Shown here one piece after another: positions 1 through 7,556 of a stretch of 40,138 nucleotides of DNA. How positions within the stretch are numbered: the first letter of the stretch is position 1; each line of letters begins with the position of its first letter. Source of the DNA: an uncultured Veillonella sp. (GTDB taxonomy: Bacteria > Bacillota > Negativicutes > Veillonellales > Veillonellaceae). The notes beneath the pieces are model-generated. The model was not told the DNA's origin, ran no database searches, and saw only the letters and a program-made list of their open reading frames with translations. The translations under genes were made by a program, and so were the position numbers. Where the stretch lies: positions 1-40,138 of the forward strand of contig USAV01000005.1 of assembly GCA_900552715.1 (NCBI GenBank). Direction: 5' to 3'.

Positions 1-242
1 GATGGACCATATAGAGCTTGGAATATATTCAAATCATATGGAACAGGACCAAAAGACTCGACTGTGGATTTTTCTGCTAACGCATATAAATCATCTGCTG
101 TTACACCCCACTCACGGGAGCTAGCATTACTAGAAATCAATTGATCTAGTACTTTAAAACGCATTAACTCATTTACAATATCAATTCCCTCAATGCCATG
201 AGTCGCACAAAGGGCAATAAATTCTTCGTTATTTACTTTCAT
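1..242 (-). CDS. Unknown protein, N-terminal part, cut by window edge
   Basis: An open frame runs from an ATG at 242 (complement) to the left edge, giving about 80 residues beginning MKVNNEEFIALC and still open at position 1. An AAGG ribosome site lies six bases before the ATG. The start is only one base beyond the nth stop codon, so the two genes are very probably co-transcribed and translationally coupled. The visible part is soluble, with no signal peptide or membrane segment, and predicted helical. I do not recognise the family, and the rest of the gene is outside the window. Confidence 0.7.
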   Translation of the reverse strand, partial: MKVNNEEFIALCATHGIEGIDIVNELMRFKVLDQLISSNASSREWGVTADDLYALAEKSTVESFGPVPYDLNIFQALYGP

Positions 243-243
243 A

Positions 244-879
244 TTAAACCTTTCCAGCTGAAGGACATACATGATTTAAAAAACATTCTTCACATAATGG
301 CTTACGAGCCTTACATAATTTACGTCCATGATAAATTAACCAATGATGTGCTGCAGCCCAATCTTCTTTAGGTATGGCCTTTTGCAACTTTTTCTCCATC
401 TCTTCTGGCGTTTTAGCAATGCCCAATTTTAATCGATTAGCTACGCGGAATACATGGGTATCTACTGCAATGGCAGGCGTACCGAACAATACGGACACAA
501 CTACGTTAGCCGTTTTACGACCAACACCAGGTAATTCTACCAGCTGATCAAATTCACGCGGTACCTCACCATGATATTGTTCTACCAAAATTTGGCAGGT
601 AGCAATTAAGTTTTTCGCTTTGGACTTATAAAGACCGCAATCTTTAATAAGAGTTTCAAGTTTTGTAACCCCTATTTCAAGCATTTTAGCAGGATGATTT
701 AATTCAGGAAACAATCGTTTCGTAACGATATTAACCCGCTCATCCGTACATTGTGCAGATAAAACAACGGCTACTAATAATTCGAATTCATTTGTATACT
801 CAAGGGCAGGTTTTGCATCAAAATAATGCTCTTGCAATAATTTCAATTGCTCTGCCTTTATCGCTTTTGTTACACGCAT
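244..879 (-). CDS. nth: Endonuclease III (DNA glycosylase/AP lyase)
   Basis: Base-excision repair enzyme that removes oxidised pyrimidines and nicks the abasic site by beta-elimination. The helix-hairpin-helix LPGVGRKTANVV carries the catalytic Lys, and the downstream AVDTHVFRVANR carries the catalytic Asp. The C-terminus has the four-cysteine [4Fe-4S] loop with spacing C-X6-C-X2-C-X5-C (CKARKPLCEEC...C). The 211-residue length is normal for the family. The frame is open further upstream to 936, but the ATG at 879 is preceded by AAAGGAGA and gives the family-typical N-terminus MRVTKAIKAEQ, so I use it. The gene runs directly into the partial gene at the left edge. It is divergent from the DUF896 gene. 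Confidence 0.95.
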   Translation of the reverse strand: MRVTKAIKAEQLKLLQEHYFDAKPALEYTNEFELLVAVVLSAQCTDERVNIVTKRLFPELNHPAKMLEIGVTKLETLIKDCGLYKSKAKNLIATCQILVEQYHGEVPREFDQLVELPGVGRKTANVVVSVLFGTPAIAVDTHVFRVANRLKLGIAKTPEEMEKKLQKAIPKEDWAAAHHWLIYHGRKLCKARKPLCEECFLNHVCPSAGKV

Positions 880-955
880 ACAGCTCTCCTTTCTCACTTG
901 TGAAAGTACAGACGCGTACAACTTATATCTTACCATACGTATTCATTTAGTTCTA

Positions 956-964
956 TGTTATAAT
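956..964 (+). promoter_or_regulatory. Extended -10 promoter of the DUF896 gene
   Basis: TGTTATAAT at 956-964 is a full extended -10 (TGn-TATAAT). No convincing -35 lies at the expected distance. Transcription would start near 971, followed by a 7-bp hairpin (TATTCTA/TAGAATA, 974-990) that ends immediately before the AGGAGG ribosome site. The hairpin may stabilise the leader. No LexA box is visible, although the related B. subtilis ynzC sits in an SOS operon. Confidence 0.55.
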
Positions 965-1002
965 AAATCATGTTATTCTAATATAGAATACAGGAGGTCA
1001 AT

Positions 1003-1272
1003 ATGAGTAATATTAACGATACATTAAAGCGCATAAATGAACTAGCAGCAAAGAAAAAATCTGGACAACAACTCACACTAGAGGAGTTAGCAGAAAAAAA
1101 AGAACTTTATGAAATCTACTTATCATTCATTCGAGGTCAAATCACAGATACTTTAGATCGTGTTGAATTCGTAGATCCTGAAACTGGTGAACGAACTGCG
1201 CCTAAACGAGCTTTAGAAAATTTAGCTAAAGAAGCTGACCAAGATATTAAAGAACATAAAGATATTCATTAA
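1003..1272 (+). CDS. DUF896 (UPF0291, YnzC-like) small protein
   Basis: An 89-residue soluble protein preceded by a strong AGGAGG site seven bases before the ATG. It shows the family pattern: an N-terminal helical hairpin with INDTLKRINELAAKKK and LTLEELAEKKELYEIYL, then FRGQ-like FIRGQITDTLDRVEFVDPE. DUF896 proteins are small two-helix cytoplasmic proteins of unknown biochemical role; the B. subtilis member YnzC is encoded with SOS genes. The C-terminal tail is longer than in YnzC and highly charged (EADQDIKEHKDIH). It is a single-gene transcription unit with its own promoter and a strong terminator behind it. Confidence 0.85.
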   Translation: MSNINDTLKRINELAAKKKSGQQLTLEELAEKKELYEIYLSFIRGQITDTLDRVEFVDPETGERTAPKRALENLAKEADQDIKEHKDIH

Positions 1273-1290
1273 AAAACATGCACTAAAAAA

Positions 1291-1314
1291 TCCGCTTGAT
1301 ATGTATCAAGCGGA
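1291..1314. terminator. Bidirectional rho-independent terminator
   Basis: A perfect 10-bp stem, TCCGCTTGAT/ATCAAGCGGA, has a 4-base loop and is flanked by an A-run on the left and a T-run on the right. It can therefore stop the plus-strand DUF896 transcript and the converging minus-strand aminotransferase transcript. Confidence 0.9.
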
Positions 1315-1339
1315 TTTTTATATTAGAAAAACTTATGTA

Positions 1340-2587
1340 TTATAATTTGCCAAGACGTTTCATAACATTATAAATTTTTTCTGCTAGACCTGTCATTTGG
1401 AATTTAGGAATACCGCAGGCTGCAACACGAATACCATTTGCTAAGGCGATAACATAAATATGCTCTTTCTTCAATTCTTCACAGATAGCATTAGCAGAAT
1501 CTGTAGGAATTGTAATAAAGAATCCACCACGGTATGGTAACATTGGAAGGCCAACTTGTGCAGCCTCTTGTTTGAAGATATCTGCACGATCGCGGATTAA
1601 TTGATAGTAGCTATTACGTTCAGCTTCATATTCTTTAAACTTAGCTGGATCAGCCACAATATTAGCCATTGTACGCATTGCCGGACGACAAATATTAGAC
1701 CATGTAGCACGGCTTGTAGACTTATTGATTTCTAAGAATTCATCAGCGATTTCTTCGTCATCAGAAATACCAATCAAAGCTCCTACACGTTGACCATACA
1801 TAGTGAAGCCTTTAGACAAGCTATAGCAAACACATGTAAGGATTTCTTTTGGCAAATGACTAAATTTACTAAAGAATGCACGGACCTCTTCTTTTTCGCC
1901 AGAATAATCAAGGTAAGCCACATCAATACCGATGATCACATTATTGCGACCAATAGCAACGAGTTCTTTTAGGAAGTTAAGAATGGATTCCCAGTCTTTA
2001 TCCTCAATTGAGTAGCCTGTTGGGTTATTACCAGGTGTATTAAACAAAATTACCACATTTGTTTGTTTAGCAGCTAATTCATTTACACGATTTTGGAATG
2101 CTTCATGGTTAAAGTTATTATGTTCATCAAATAAAGAATACGTAACAAGTGTACGACCTACATCACTGCAAATTACTCGATAGGCACCCCAGTACCAATC
2201 AGCAGTCAACACTTCATCACCAGGTTCTGTGTAGTTATGAACTAAGTGATGAATCCCGCCAGTACCACCTGCAGTAGCAATACTACGGATATGACCTTCT
2301 GGACGAGATTGTCCAAAGCATTCTTTCTCTGCAGCAGCAAGGAACTCAGGTACACCTGCAATCGGTGCATAGCCAATATGTTCAGAGTCAGGAAGACTTA
2401 AATATTCATCTTTAACGGTTTTAAGGAATACTAATTTACCATCTTCATCATGAATCGCACCTAATGTACCGTTAACAACGTTCTCACGACCATTTTCTTT
2501 AGCATCAGCTTGGGCTTGGCCAGCAGTTACAAAGATTACATCTTTAAGTTTTTTCCCTTTTGCATGCTTTGCAGCAACACTTGTCAT
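1340..2587 (-). CDS. Class I/II pyridoxal-phosphate aminotransferase, probably aspartate/aromatic type
   Basis: A 415-residue cytoplasmic fold-type I aminotransferase. Seen motifs: FNTPGNNPTGYS (the NPTG loop), IGIDVAYLDY (Asp contacting the pyridine nitrogen and the following Tyr), YSLSKGFTMYGQRVG (the Schiff-base Lys and the phosphate-binding Arg), and a C-terminal NGIRVAACGI with the carboxylate-binding Arg. The SLSKxFxxYGxRVG form resembles AspC/TyrB-type enzymes more than the ordinary Bacillus AspB type, so aspartate or aromatic amino acids are likely substrates, but the sequence alone does not settle this. The ATG at 2587 follows an AGGATGG site. It forms a single-gene unit with its own promoter and shares a bidirectional terminator. 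Confidence 0.85.
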   Translation of the reverse strand: MTSVAAKHAKGKKLKDVIFVTAGQAQADAKENGRENVVNGTLGAIHDEDGKLVFLKTVKDEYLSLPDSEHIGYAPIAGVPEFLAAAEKECFGQSRPEGHIRSIATAGGTGGIHHLVHNYTEPGDEVLTADWYWGAYRVICSDVGRTLVTYSLFDEHNNFNHEAFQNRVNELAAKQTNVVILFNTPGNNPTGYSIEDKDWESILNFLKELVAIGRNNVIIGIDVAYLDYSGEKEEVRAFFSKFSHLPKEILTCVCYSLSKGFTMYGQRVGALIGISDDEEIADEFLEINKSTSRATWSNICRPAMRTMANIVADPAKFKEYEAERNSYYQLIRDRADIFKQEAAQVGLPMLPYRGGFFITIPTDSANAICEELKKEHIYVIALANGIRVAACGIPKFQMTGLAEKIYNVMKRLGKL

Positions 2588-2627
2588 AACTTACACCATC
2601 CTATCTAAAATGAATTATTACATATTT

Positions 2628-2656
2628 ATCATACCTAAACTTATTTAATTATACAA
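2628..2656 (-). promoter_or_regulatory. Promoter of the aminotransferase gene
   Basis: Reading the minus strand, TTGTAT (2656-2651) and TATGAT (2633-2628) are separated by exactly 17 bases, a good sigma-70/SigA promoter. The start would lie near 2621, leaving a leader of about 34 bases before the ATG. Confidence 0.6.
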
Positions 2657-2812
2657 TGAGTATTTAGAAAATATATTGTATACATAAGAAATAATACTAA
2701 TTACGAGCTGATTTATAATAAAATTAAGGTGTATAGGATATATACAATATCCTATACAAAATATATTTATAAATAATATCCCTACAGATACCTATTTTTA
2801 TAAATGTACAAA

Positions 2813-2838
2813 AAAGACCACTCATTAGAGTGGTCTTT
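2813..2838 (-). terminator. Rho-independent terminator of the outer-membrane protein gene
   Basis: An 11-bp stem, AAAGACCACTC/GAGTGGTCTTT, has a 4-base loop. On the minus strand it is followed by an unbroken T-run (the A-run 2809-2815 on the plus strand). It lies just beyond the stop codon of the gene at 2847. Confidence 0.9.
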
Positions 2839-2846
2839 AGTTATCC

Positions 2847-3416
2847 TTAGAAGGAGTAGCCTACACCAGCGTGTAAACCTTTTGCAGTTTTATCGTTGTT
2901 GTTTACGCTATATTTATCATAGCCATAGTATACGTTCAAGTCTACATCAGGGCGAACTTCATATTGAGCACCTACTTGGTAAGTTTGCTTAATATCATTA
3001 CCCCAACCAGCTTTAGCAAAGCCGTTAACTTTTTCTGTCAATGGTACATGACCAATAACACCTGCTTGGAAACCTAATTCAGTATCATTTGTACGAATTG
3101 CAGTACCAGCACCATATACGTTTACATTTGGATGCACTTTATAAACCAATGCTAATTGATGATCTTTAATGTCGCCATTTTTTGCATTCAATTTATCATA
3201 GGAATATTGTACAGCTGTTTTATCGGAAAGGTCGTGTTGCAAAGAAACACCGAAACCATCGTTGCTATTGCCGCCACCTTTAGATACATGTTGTTTAAAT
3301 GCATAATCAGCTTGTACTTTAGTGGAACCATCGCTAATTTTTGTTACAGGTGCTGCTGCGAATGCGCTACCTGCCACAACTGTAGCTGCTAGAGTTAATA
3401 ATACTAATTTCTTCAT
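2847..3416 (-). CDS. Small outer-membrane beta-barrel protein
   Basis: The 189-residue product starts with a classical Sec signal peptide (MKKLVLLTLAATVVAGSAFA, cleavage after AFA). The mature part is a run of alternating amphipathic strands, for example VSLQHDLSDKTAVQYSYDKL, HQLALVYKV and NVNVYGAGTAI, ending in GLHAGVGYSF with the terminal Phe typical of BAM-inserted barrels. Size and strand count suggest an 8-stranded OmpA/OmpX-like or 'porin family' barrel. It lies 81 bp behind ftsZ in the same direction with no terminator between, so it may be partly co-transcribed, although a TATAAT lies in the gap. An AGGAGG site precedes the ATG. The exact function (pore, adhesin or structural) cannot be read from the sequence. 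Confidence 0.8.
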   Translation of the reverse strand: MKKLVLLTLAATVVAGSAFAAAPVTKISDGSTKVQADYAFKQHVSKGGGNSNDGFGVSLQHDLSDKTAVQYSYDKLNAKNGDIKDHQLALVYKVHPNVNVYGAGTAIRTNDTELGFQAGVIGHVPLTEKVNGFAKAGWGNDIKQTYQVGAQYEVRPDVDLNVYYGYDKYSVNNNDKTAKGLHAGVGYSF

Positions 3417-3431
3417 TTGTACCTCCTATAC

Positions 3432-3449
3432 ACATATCTCAAGATATGT
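3432..3449 (-). promoter_or_regulatory. Palindromic leader hairpin in front of the outer-membrane protein gene
   Basis: ACATATCT-CA-AGATATGT is an 8-bp inverted repeat with a 2-base centre. It lies in the 5' leader just four bases before the AGGAGG ribosome site. It could be a protein-binding dyad or a hairpin that controls access to the ribosome site. A TATAAT hexamer lies upstream on the minus strand, near the ftsZ stop, but its -35 is weak. Confidence 0.4.
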
Positions 3450-3497
3450 CTTACTAAGTTACTTATTTACGAATGTTTTGATTATACACTCTATAAA

Positions 3498-4538
3498 TTA
3501 GCGTTTCATGAATACAGGGATATCAGGGATACCGCTGTTTGTTGTTGTAGTGGATGCTGGACGAGATGTTGTAGTTGTTTTACCGAATTCTGGTACGCTT
3601 TTAGCGTTATTGCCAAAACCAGTTGCTACAACCGTAACTTGAACTTTATCGCCTAAGCTTTCATCGATAACAGAACCGAAGATGATATTTGCATCAGGAT
3701 CTGCTGCATCAGAAATAATTTGAGCTGCTTCATTCACTTCAAAAATACCCAAATCGGAGCTACCAGAAATGTTAAGCAAGATGCCTTTAGCACCATCAAT
3801 AGCAGTTTCCAATAATGGGCTATTGATAGCCATTTTAGCAGCGTCTGCAGCACGGTTTTCACCTGTACCTTCACCAATACCCATCAATGCTTCGCCTTGA
3901 TTAGTCATGATAGTTTTAACGTCTGCAAAGTCAAGGTTGATTAAACCAGGAATTTGGATCAAATCAGAAATACCTTTGATACCTTGACGAAGAACTTCAT
4001 CAGCTTTACTGAATGCATCAGATACGGAACATTTTTTATCTACTACTTGTAACAATTTATCATTAGGAATAACGATGATTGTATCAACTTTTTGAGTCAA
4101 GAACTCAATGCCTTTTTCTGCTGCAGCACGACGACGTTTGCCTTCGAATGCGAAAGGTTTAGTTACAACGCCTACTGTTAATGCACCAACTTCTTTAGCA
4201 CATTCAGCTACGATTGGAGCAGCACCAGTACCAGTACCACCGCCCATACCAGCAGTTACGAATACCATATCAGCACCTTCAAGGGCTTTAGTAATTTCTT
4301 CACGGCTTTCTTGAGCTGCTTCTTCACCGATTTGTGGGTTGGCGCCTGCGCCAAGACCTTTAGTAACTTTTTCACCGATTTGAATTGTTACATCCGCTTT
4401 AGACAATTCAAGCACTTGGTTTTCTGTATTAACAGCTAAAAATTGAACACCTTTAATTTGGTTATCAACCATACGATTAACAGCGTTATTACCGCCGCCA
4501 CCAACACCGATAACTTTAATATTTGCAAAATCAGACAT
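3498..4538 (-). CDS. ftsZ: Cell division protein FtsZ
   Basis: Tubulin-like GTPase that forms the Z-ring at mid-cell. The N-terminal nucleotide-binding GVGGGGNNAVNRM and the tubulin signature GGGTGTGAAP (about residues 99-108) are intact. The T7 catalytic segment NLDFADVKTIM is present. Length is 346 residues. After the core comes a short Thr/Ser-rich linker and a conserved C-terminal peptide IPDIPVFMKR, the docking site for membrane tethers. AGGAGG precedes the ATG. A 138-bp gap separates it from sbp upstream, so it may have its own promoter, but I cannot pick one with confidence. ftsA, normally just upstream, is missing here. Confidence 0.97.
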   Translation of the reverse strand: MSDFANIKVIGVGGGGNNAVNRMVDNQIKGVQFLAVNTENQVLELSKADVTIQIGEKVTKGLGAGANPQIGEEAAQESREEITKALEGADMVFVTAGMGGGTGTGAAPIVAECAKEVGALTVGVVTKPFAFEGKRRRAAAEKGIEFLTQKVDTIIVIPNDKLLQVVDKKCSVSDAFSKADEVLRQGIKGISDLIQIPGLINLDFADVKTIMTNQGEALMGIGEGTGENRAADAAKMAINSPLLETAIDGAKGILLNISGSSDLGIFEVNEAAQIISDAADPDANIIFGSVIDESLGDKVQVTVVATGFGNNAKSVPEFGKTTTTSRPASTTTTNSGIPDIPVFMKR

Positions 4539-4676
4539 TGAACTTCCTCCTCTTATCGTTATCTATCGTATCAATATACGTCCCAATGTATCGATTTATA
4601 TACTGACTATCTTATAACAATTACATTTATTTTACACTAAAATTTAAAAACTTTCCACTATATAGAATGTGATTTA

Positions 4677-5021
4677 TTAGAACCGCTTAGTCATAATTAT
4701 CTTGCGTATAGCGCCTACATTAATAAATACACGCAACCCAAACCCAATGAGGGCCACATAGTAAAGATTAATACCTATTAAATCACCAACATATACAAGA
4801 ATAACAGCTAACACCATATTTGAAAAGAACCCAATTACAAAGTTACTGAGATCAAAGGTTCTTTCCAATGCCGCTCGACTACCGCCAAACACTGCATCTA
4901 ATGCCGCCAGAACAGCTACTGATGTATAGTTCGAGTAACTAATAGGGATATGAAGTGGTGCTATCCATCCTAAGGTAGCCCCTATGATTAGGCCAATGAT
5001 GGCGAAGATATAGATGTTCAT
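4677..5021 (-). CDS. sbp: Small basic protein Sbp (DUF1290)
   Basis: A 114-residue integral membrane protein with several hydrophobic segments (IYIFAIIGLIIGATLGWIA, then AVLAALDAVFGGSRAALE, VIGFFSNMVLAVILVYVG, and YYVALIGFGLRVFINVGAI). This is the YlxX/Sbp family, which sits between divIB/ftsQ and ftsA-ftsZ in many Firmicutes and whose role is unknown. The motif around DAVFGGSRAALE is characteristic. The start overlaps the end of the DUF881 gene by four bases (ATGA type), implying translational coupling. Confidence 0.88.
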   Translation of the reverse strand: MNIYIFAIIGLIIGATLGWIAPLHIPISYSNYTSVAVLAALDAVFGGSRAALERTFDLSNFVIGFFSNMVLAVILVYVGDLIGINLYYVALIGFGLRVFINVGAIRKIIMTKRF

Positions 5022-5713
5022 TCTTTACCTCCTAACTCATTAGGCTTCATATGTTCTTCTCTAAAGGTACCTGTGAAAGCAGGAATCGCTACATCCTCTT
5101 CTTGCTTTATAGTTACCTTTATTCCCCAATGTTTGAGCGAATCCACTACACCACCGCGCATAGTTAACGCCGAATTTAATGTCTTTGGATCTCCAATGGC
5201 TTTCACCGTAAAGGGAGCGCCAAAGACCTTACCATTTACAGTGATAGTTGGTCCTGAACATCGTATTTCAGACGTTCCTATAAGGCGTTGATCATTAATA
5301 GCTATTGCTTCAGCCCCACCAGCACGTAATTCATTGACAATCCTAAGAATATCTTCATCATGAATTACATACAAATTAGGATTTTCACCACTTTGCACAG
5401 GCTTTAAGCTATCTTCAATCAAAACGCTAACACCTGGACCTTTAACATTTGTTAAAGCCGCTTTCATCATGAGCTGTTCATCAGCTTTACCGTCGCCATT
5501 AGCACCAGATTTTTTTAGTGATTCAATTTGCTTTAATAAAGCATCCCGTTCACTCTGGGCCTCTCGCAATTGTACTGCTAAATCACCAGCCCGTTGTAAG
5601 CGAATATTTTCTTCTATATTATCTTGAGTCATCTTATATTGGGTTACAACCATAAACCCCAATATACAGCTGACTATGGCAATTGCCCACCGTTCGTGTC
5701 TCACGACAATCAT
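5018..5713 (-). CDS. DUF881 family protein (YlxW-like), division cluster
   Basis: The 231-residue product has an N-terminal membrane anchor (WAIAIVSCILGFMVVTQY), a coiled-coil stretch (about residues 35-70, with QLREAQSERDALLKQIESLKK), and the DUF881 domain with LTNVKGPGVSVLIED, DILRIVNELRAGGAEAIAINDQR and the IKAIGDPKTLNSAL-like segment. In B. subtilis two paralogues (ylxW, ylxX neighbours) lie at this point; here only one is present. Topology predicts an extracytoplasmic DUF881 domain near FtsQ and the divisome. The role is unknown. The ATG follows AAGG at short spacing. Confidence 0.85.
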   Translation of the reverse strand: MIVVRHERWAIAIVSCILGFMVVTQYKMTQDNIEENIRLQRAGDLAVQLREAQSERDALLKQIESLKKSGANGDGKADEQLMMKAALTNVKGPGVSVLIEDSLKPVQSGENPNLYVIHDEDILRIVNELRAGGAEAIAINDQRLIGTSEIRCSGPTITVNGKVFGAPFTVKAIGDPKTLNSALTMRGGVVDSLKHWGIKVTIKQEEDVAIPAFTGTFREEHMKPNELGGKE

Positions 5714-5741
5714 CTACCTTTTATTTTCAACATGACCTAAT

Positions 5742-6596
5742 TTATCTTGTTTTCGTCTCATCCTTCTTAGTAGATGAATTTTCTGTAGTCGGTGCTCCAT
5801 TTTGATGTTTTTTGCCTTCTGGCATCACATCGGTTTTAATGTACGGTGACGAAACATTTACATCGATATACTGTACATTACCATGAGTCTTTTTAATATC
5901 TTGTAACATCGACTGAGTTAGCTCTGCTTTTTTAGCTAAGTCTTTGCCATCTCCCAGTCGAATCTGTACACCTGAAACAGTATATGCCATTATTGCATCA
6001 GGATCTCCAATATTAACCTCCGCAATATTCTTGAATGTCTCCTCATCAAGTGAGTTCAAATATTCAAGAGCAGCCAATATGGGCTTATCTACTACCGTAT
6101 CTCCTAAAAGTATATTTCCAGCTTTCACACCAGAAATCATAGGTACAGATGTATCTTGAATAGCAGGCTCAGATGCAATCACCTGACCTTTACCATCAAG
6201 GGTCAAGTATCCAAATTGAGCTGGTACAACTGCAACAGCCTTGCGTTCCACTACATTTACCACCATTGTAAGTGGCAACTGATAGCTGATTTGAGCCTCT
6301 TCGACACGTAAGTCTTTCGACAATCTAGTTTTTAATTTTTCTGTACTAATTTGCAATATATTAACAGGTTCATGGATATCACCTGCTACCATTACATCTT
6401 GTACAGTTACCTTATCCGATCCAGTAACTTTTAAGGATCCAAAAGGAATAGGTAGTGTAAACAACCCCACCAACACGAGAGTAACTGCACCACCGATTTT
6501 TAACACTCGTTTTCTAAATACAGCCCGTTCATCACGAACAGGTGTAGAAGACTGCATCTCCCCAGAGTTGGATGGATGGTTTTGCTTATCATCCAT
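5742..6596 (-). CDS. ftsQ: Cell division protein FtsQ/DivIB
   Basis: A bitopic membrane protein of 284 residues: a cytoplasmic N-tail, one transmembrane segment (about residues 31-52, IGGAVTLVLVGLFTLPIPFG), a POTRA domain starting at LKVTGSDKVTVQDVMVAGDI, and a beta domain containing the LPLTMVVNVVERKAVAVV strand typical of FtsQ/DivIB. It links the early and late divisome through FtsL and FtsB/DivIC. The last 40 residues are a charged, low-complexity tail. AAGGAG precedes the ATG. It follows ddl by 27 bases. Confidence 0.9.
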   Translation of the reverse strand: MDDKQNHPSNSGEMQSSTPVRDERAVFRKRVLKIGGAVTLVLVGLFTLPIPFGSLKVTGSDKVTVQDVMVAGDIHEPVNILQISTEKLKTRLSKDLRVEEAQISYQLPLTMVVNVVERKAVAVVPAQFGYLTLDGKGQVIASEPAIQDTSVPMISGVKAGNILLGDTVVDKPILAALEYLNSLDEETFKNIAEVNIGDPDAIMAYTVSGVQIRLGDGKDLAKKAELTQSMLQDIKKTHGNVQYIDVNVSSPYIKTDVMPEGKKHQNGAPTTENSSTKKDETKTR

Positions 6597-6623
6597 AGTT
6601 AACTCCTTATCTTCTATTAGCCC

Positions 6624-7556
6624 TTAAAATTTCCCTATACTAGCTGTTAATAGAATTTTTTCACATAATGTTGGGAAGTCGATTCCCATTTCTTTAGCTG
6701 CTTTTGGTACTAAAGACGTTGCTGTCATACCAGGCACAGTGTTATATTCAAGAACATACATCTTATCGGCATGATCTGTCATAACATCAACACGAATAAC
6801 CCCACTGCCTTGTACTTCGCGATATACAAGTTCCCCAATGCGTTGCATTTCAGCAGTCATGTCTTCACTAATAGGTGCTGGCACTAAATACTCTGTAGCA
6901 CCTACCGTATACTTACTCTTGTAGTCATATTCACCAGAATGTGGACGAATTTCAATAACAGACAAAGCTTTGCCATCTAAAACAGATACGGTAAATTCAC
7001 GACCATCAAGGAATTGTTCTACCACGAGAATAGGGTCATATTTAAGAGCTTCCGTTACAGCCTCTTCTAACTGAGCTTCATCGCGAACGATAGTAACCCC
7101 AATACTAGAACCTTGAGTGGCAGATTTCACAACTACTGGAATTGTAAAATCTTTACGGATGTGTTCAATAATAGCCTCTGCAGATTCAAGATTACCATTG
7201 AAGGACTCGGAAGCCGCCGTAGGAATATTGGCACCTTTAAACACATCTTTACTTACTTTTTTATTCATCCCTACTGCATGAGCCATGATACCGGACCCAG
7301 TGTATGGAATTTCAGCCATTTCTAATAAGCCTTGTAATGCACCGTCTTCACCATAACGGCCGTGAATGGCATTAAATACTACTTCACCACCGAGGGCTTC
7401 AATATCTTTTAAAACAGTACGTGGATTAAGTTCTAATGTTTGGGCACTATAACCTTTGCTTTCAAGTGCTTCCGCAATAGCAGCACCAGTGCGGCGAGAT
7501 ACTTCCGCCTCTTTGGAAGGACCACCCATCAATACGATTATTTTTTTATCTTTCAT
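6624..7556 (-). CDS. ddl: D-alanine--D-alanine ligase
   Basis: ATP-grasp enzyme that makes the D-Ala-D-Ala dipeptide consumed by MurF. Length 310 residues, normal for DdlB. Visible motifs: the N-terminal IIVLMGGPSKEAEVSRRTG, VFNAIHGRYGEDGALQGLLE, IPYTGSGIMAHAVGMNK, the ATP-binding PVVVKSATQGSSIGV, and the C-terminal metal site VLEYNTVPGMTATSLVPKAA. The start codon overlaps the murC stop by four bases. Confidence 0.95.
   Translation of the reverse strand: MKDKKIIVLMGGPSKEAEVSRRTGAAIAEALESKGYSAQTLELNPRTVLKDIEALGGEVVFNAIHGRYGEDGALQGLLEMAEIPYTGSGIMAHAVGMNKKVSKDVFKGANIPTAASESFNGNLESAEAIIEHIRKDFTIPVVVKSATQGSSIGVTIVRDEAQLEEAVTEALKYDPILVVEQFLDGREFTVSVLDGKALSVIEIRPHSGEYDYKSKYTVGATEYLVPAPISEDMTAEMQRIGELVYREVQGSGVIRVDVMTDHADKMYVLEYNTVPGMTATSLVPKAAKEMGIDFPTLCEKILLTASIGKF

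Noticed and set aside
880..1002. Divergent promoter for nth
   Set aside because: An extended TGG-TAAGAT is visible on the minus strand near 926-931, but no acceptable -35 goes with it, so I do not list it as a feature.
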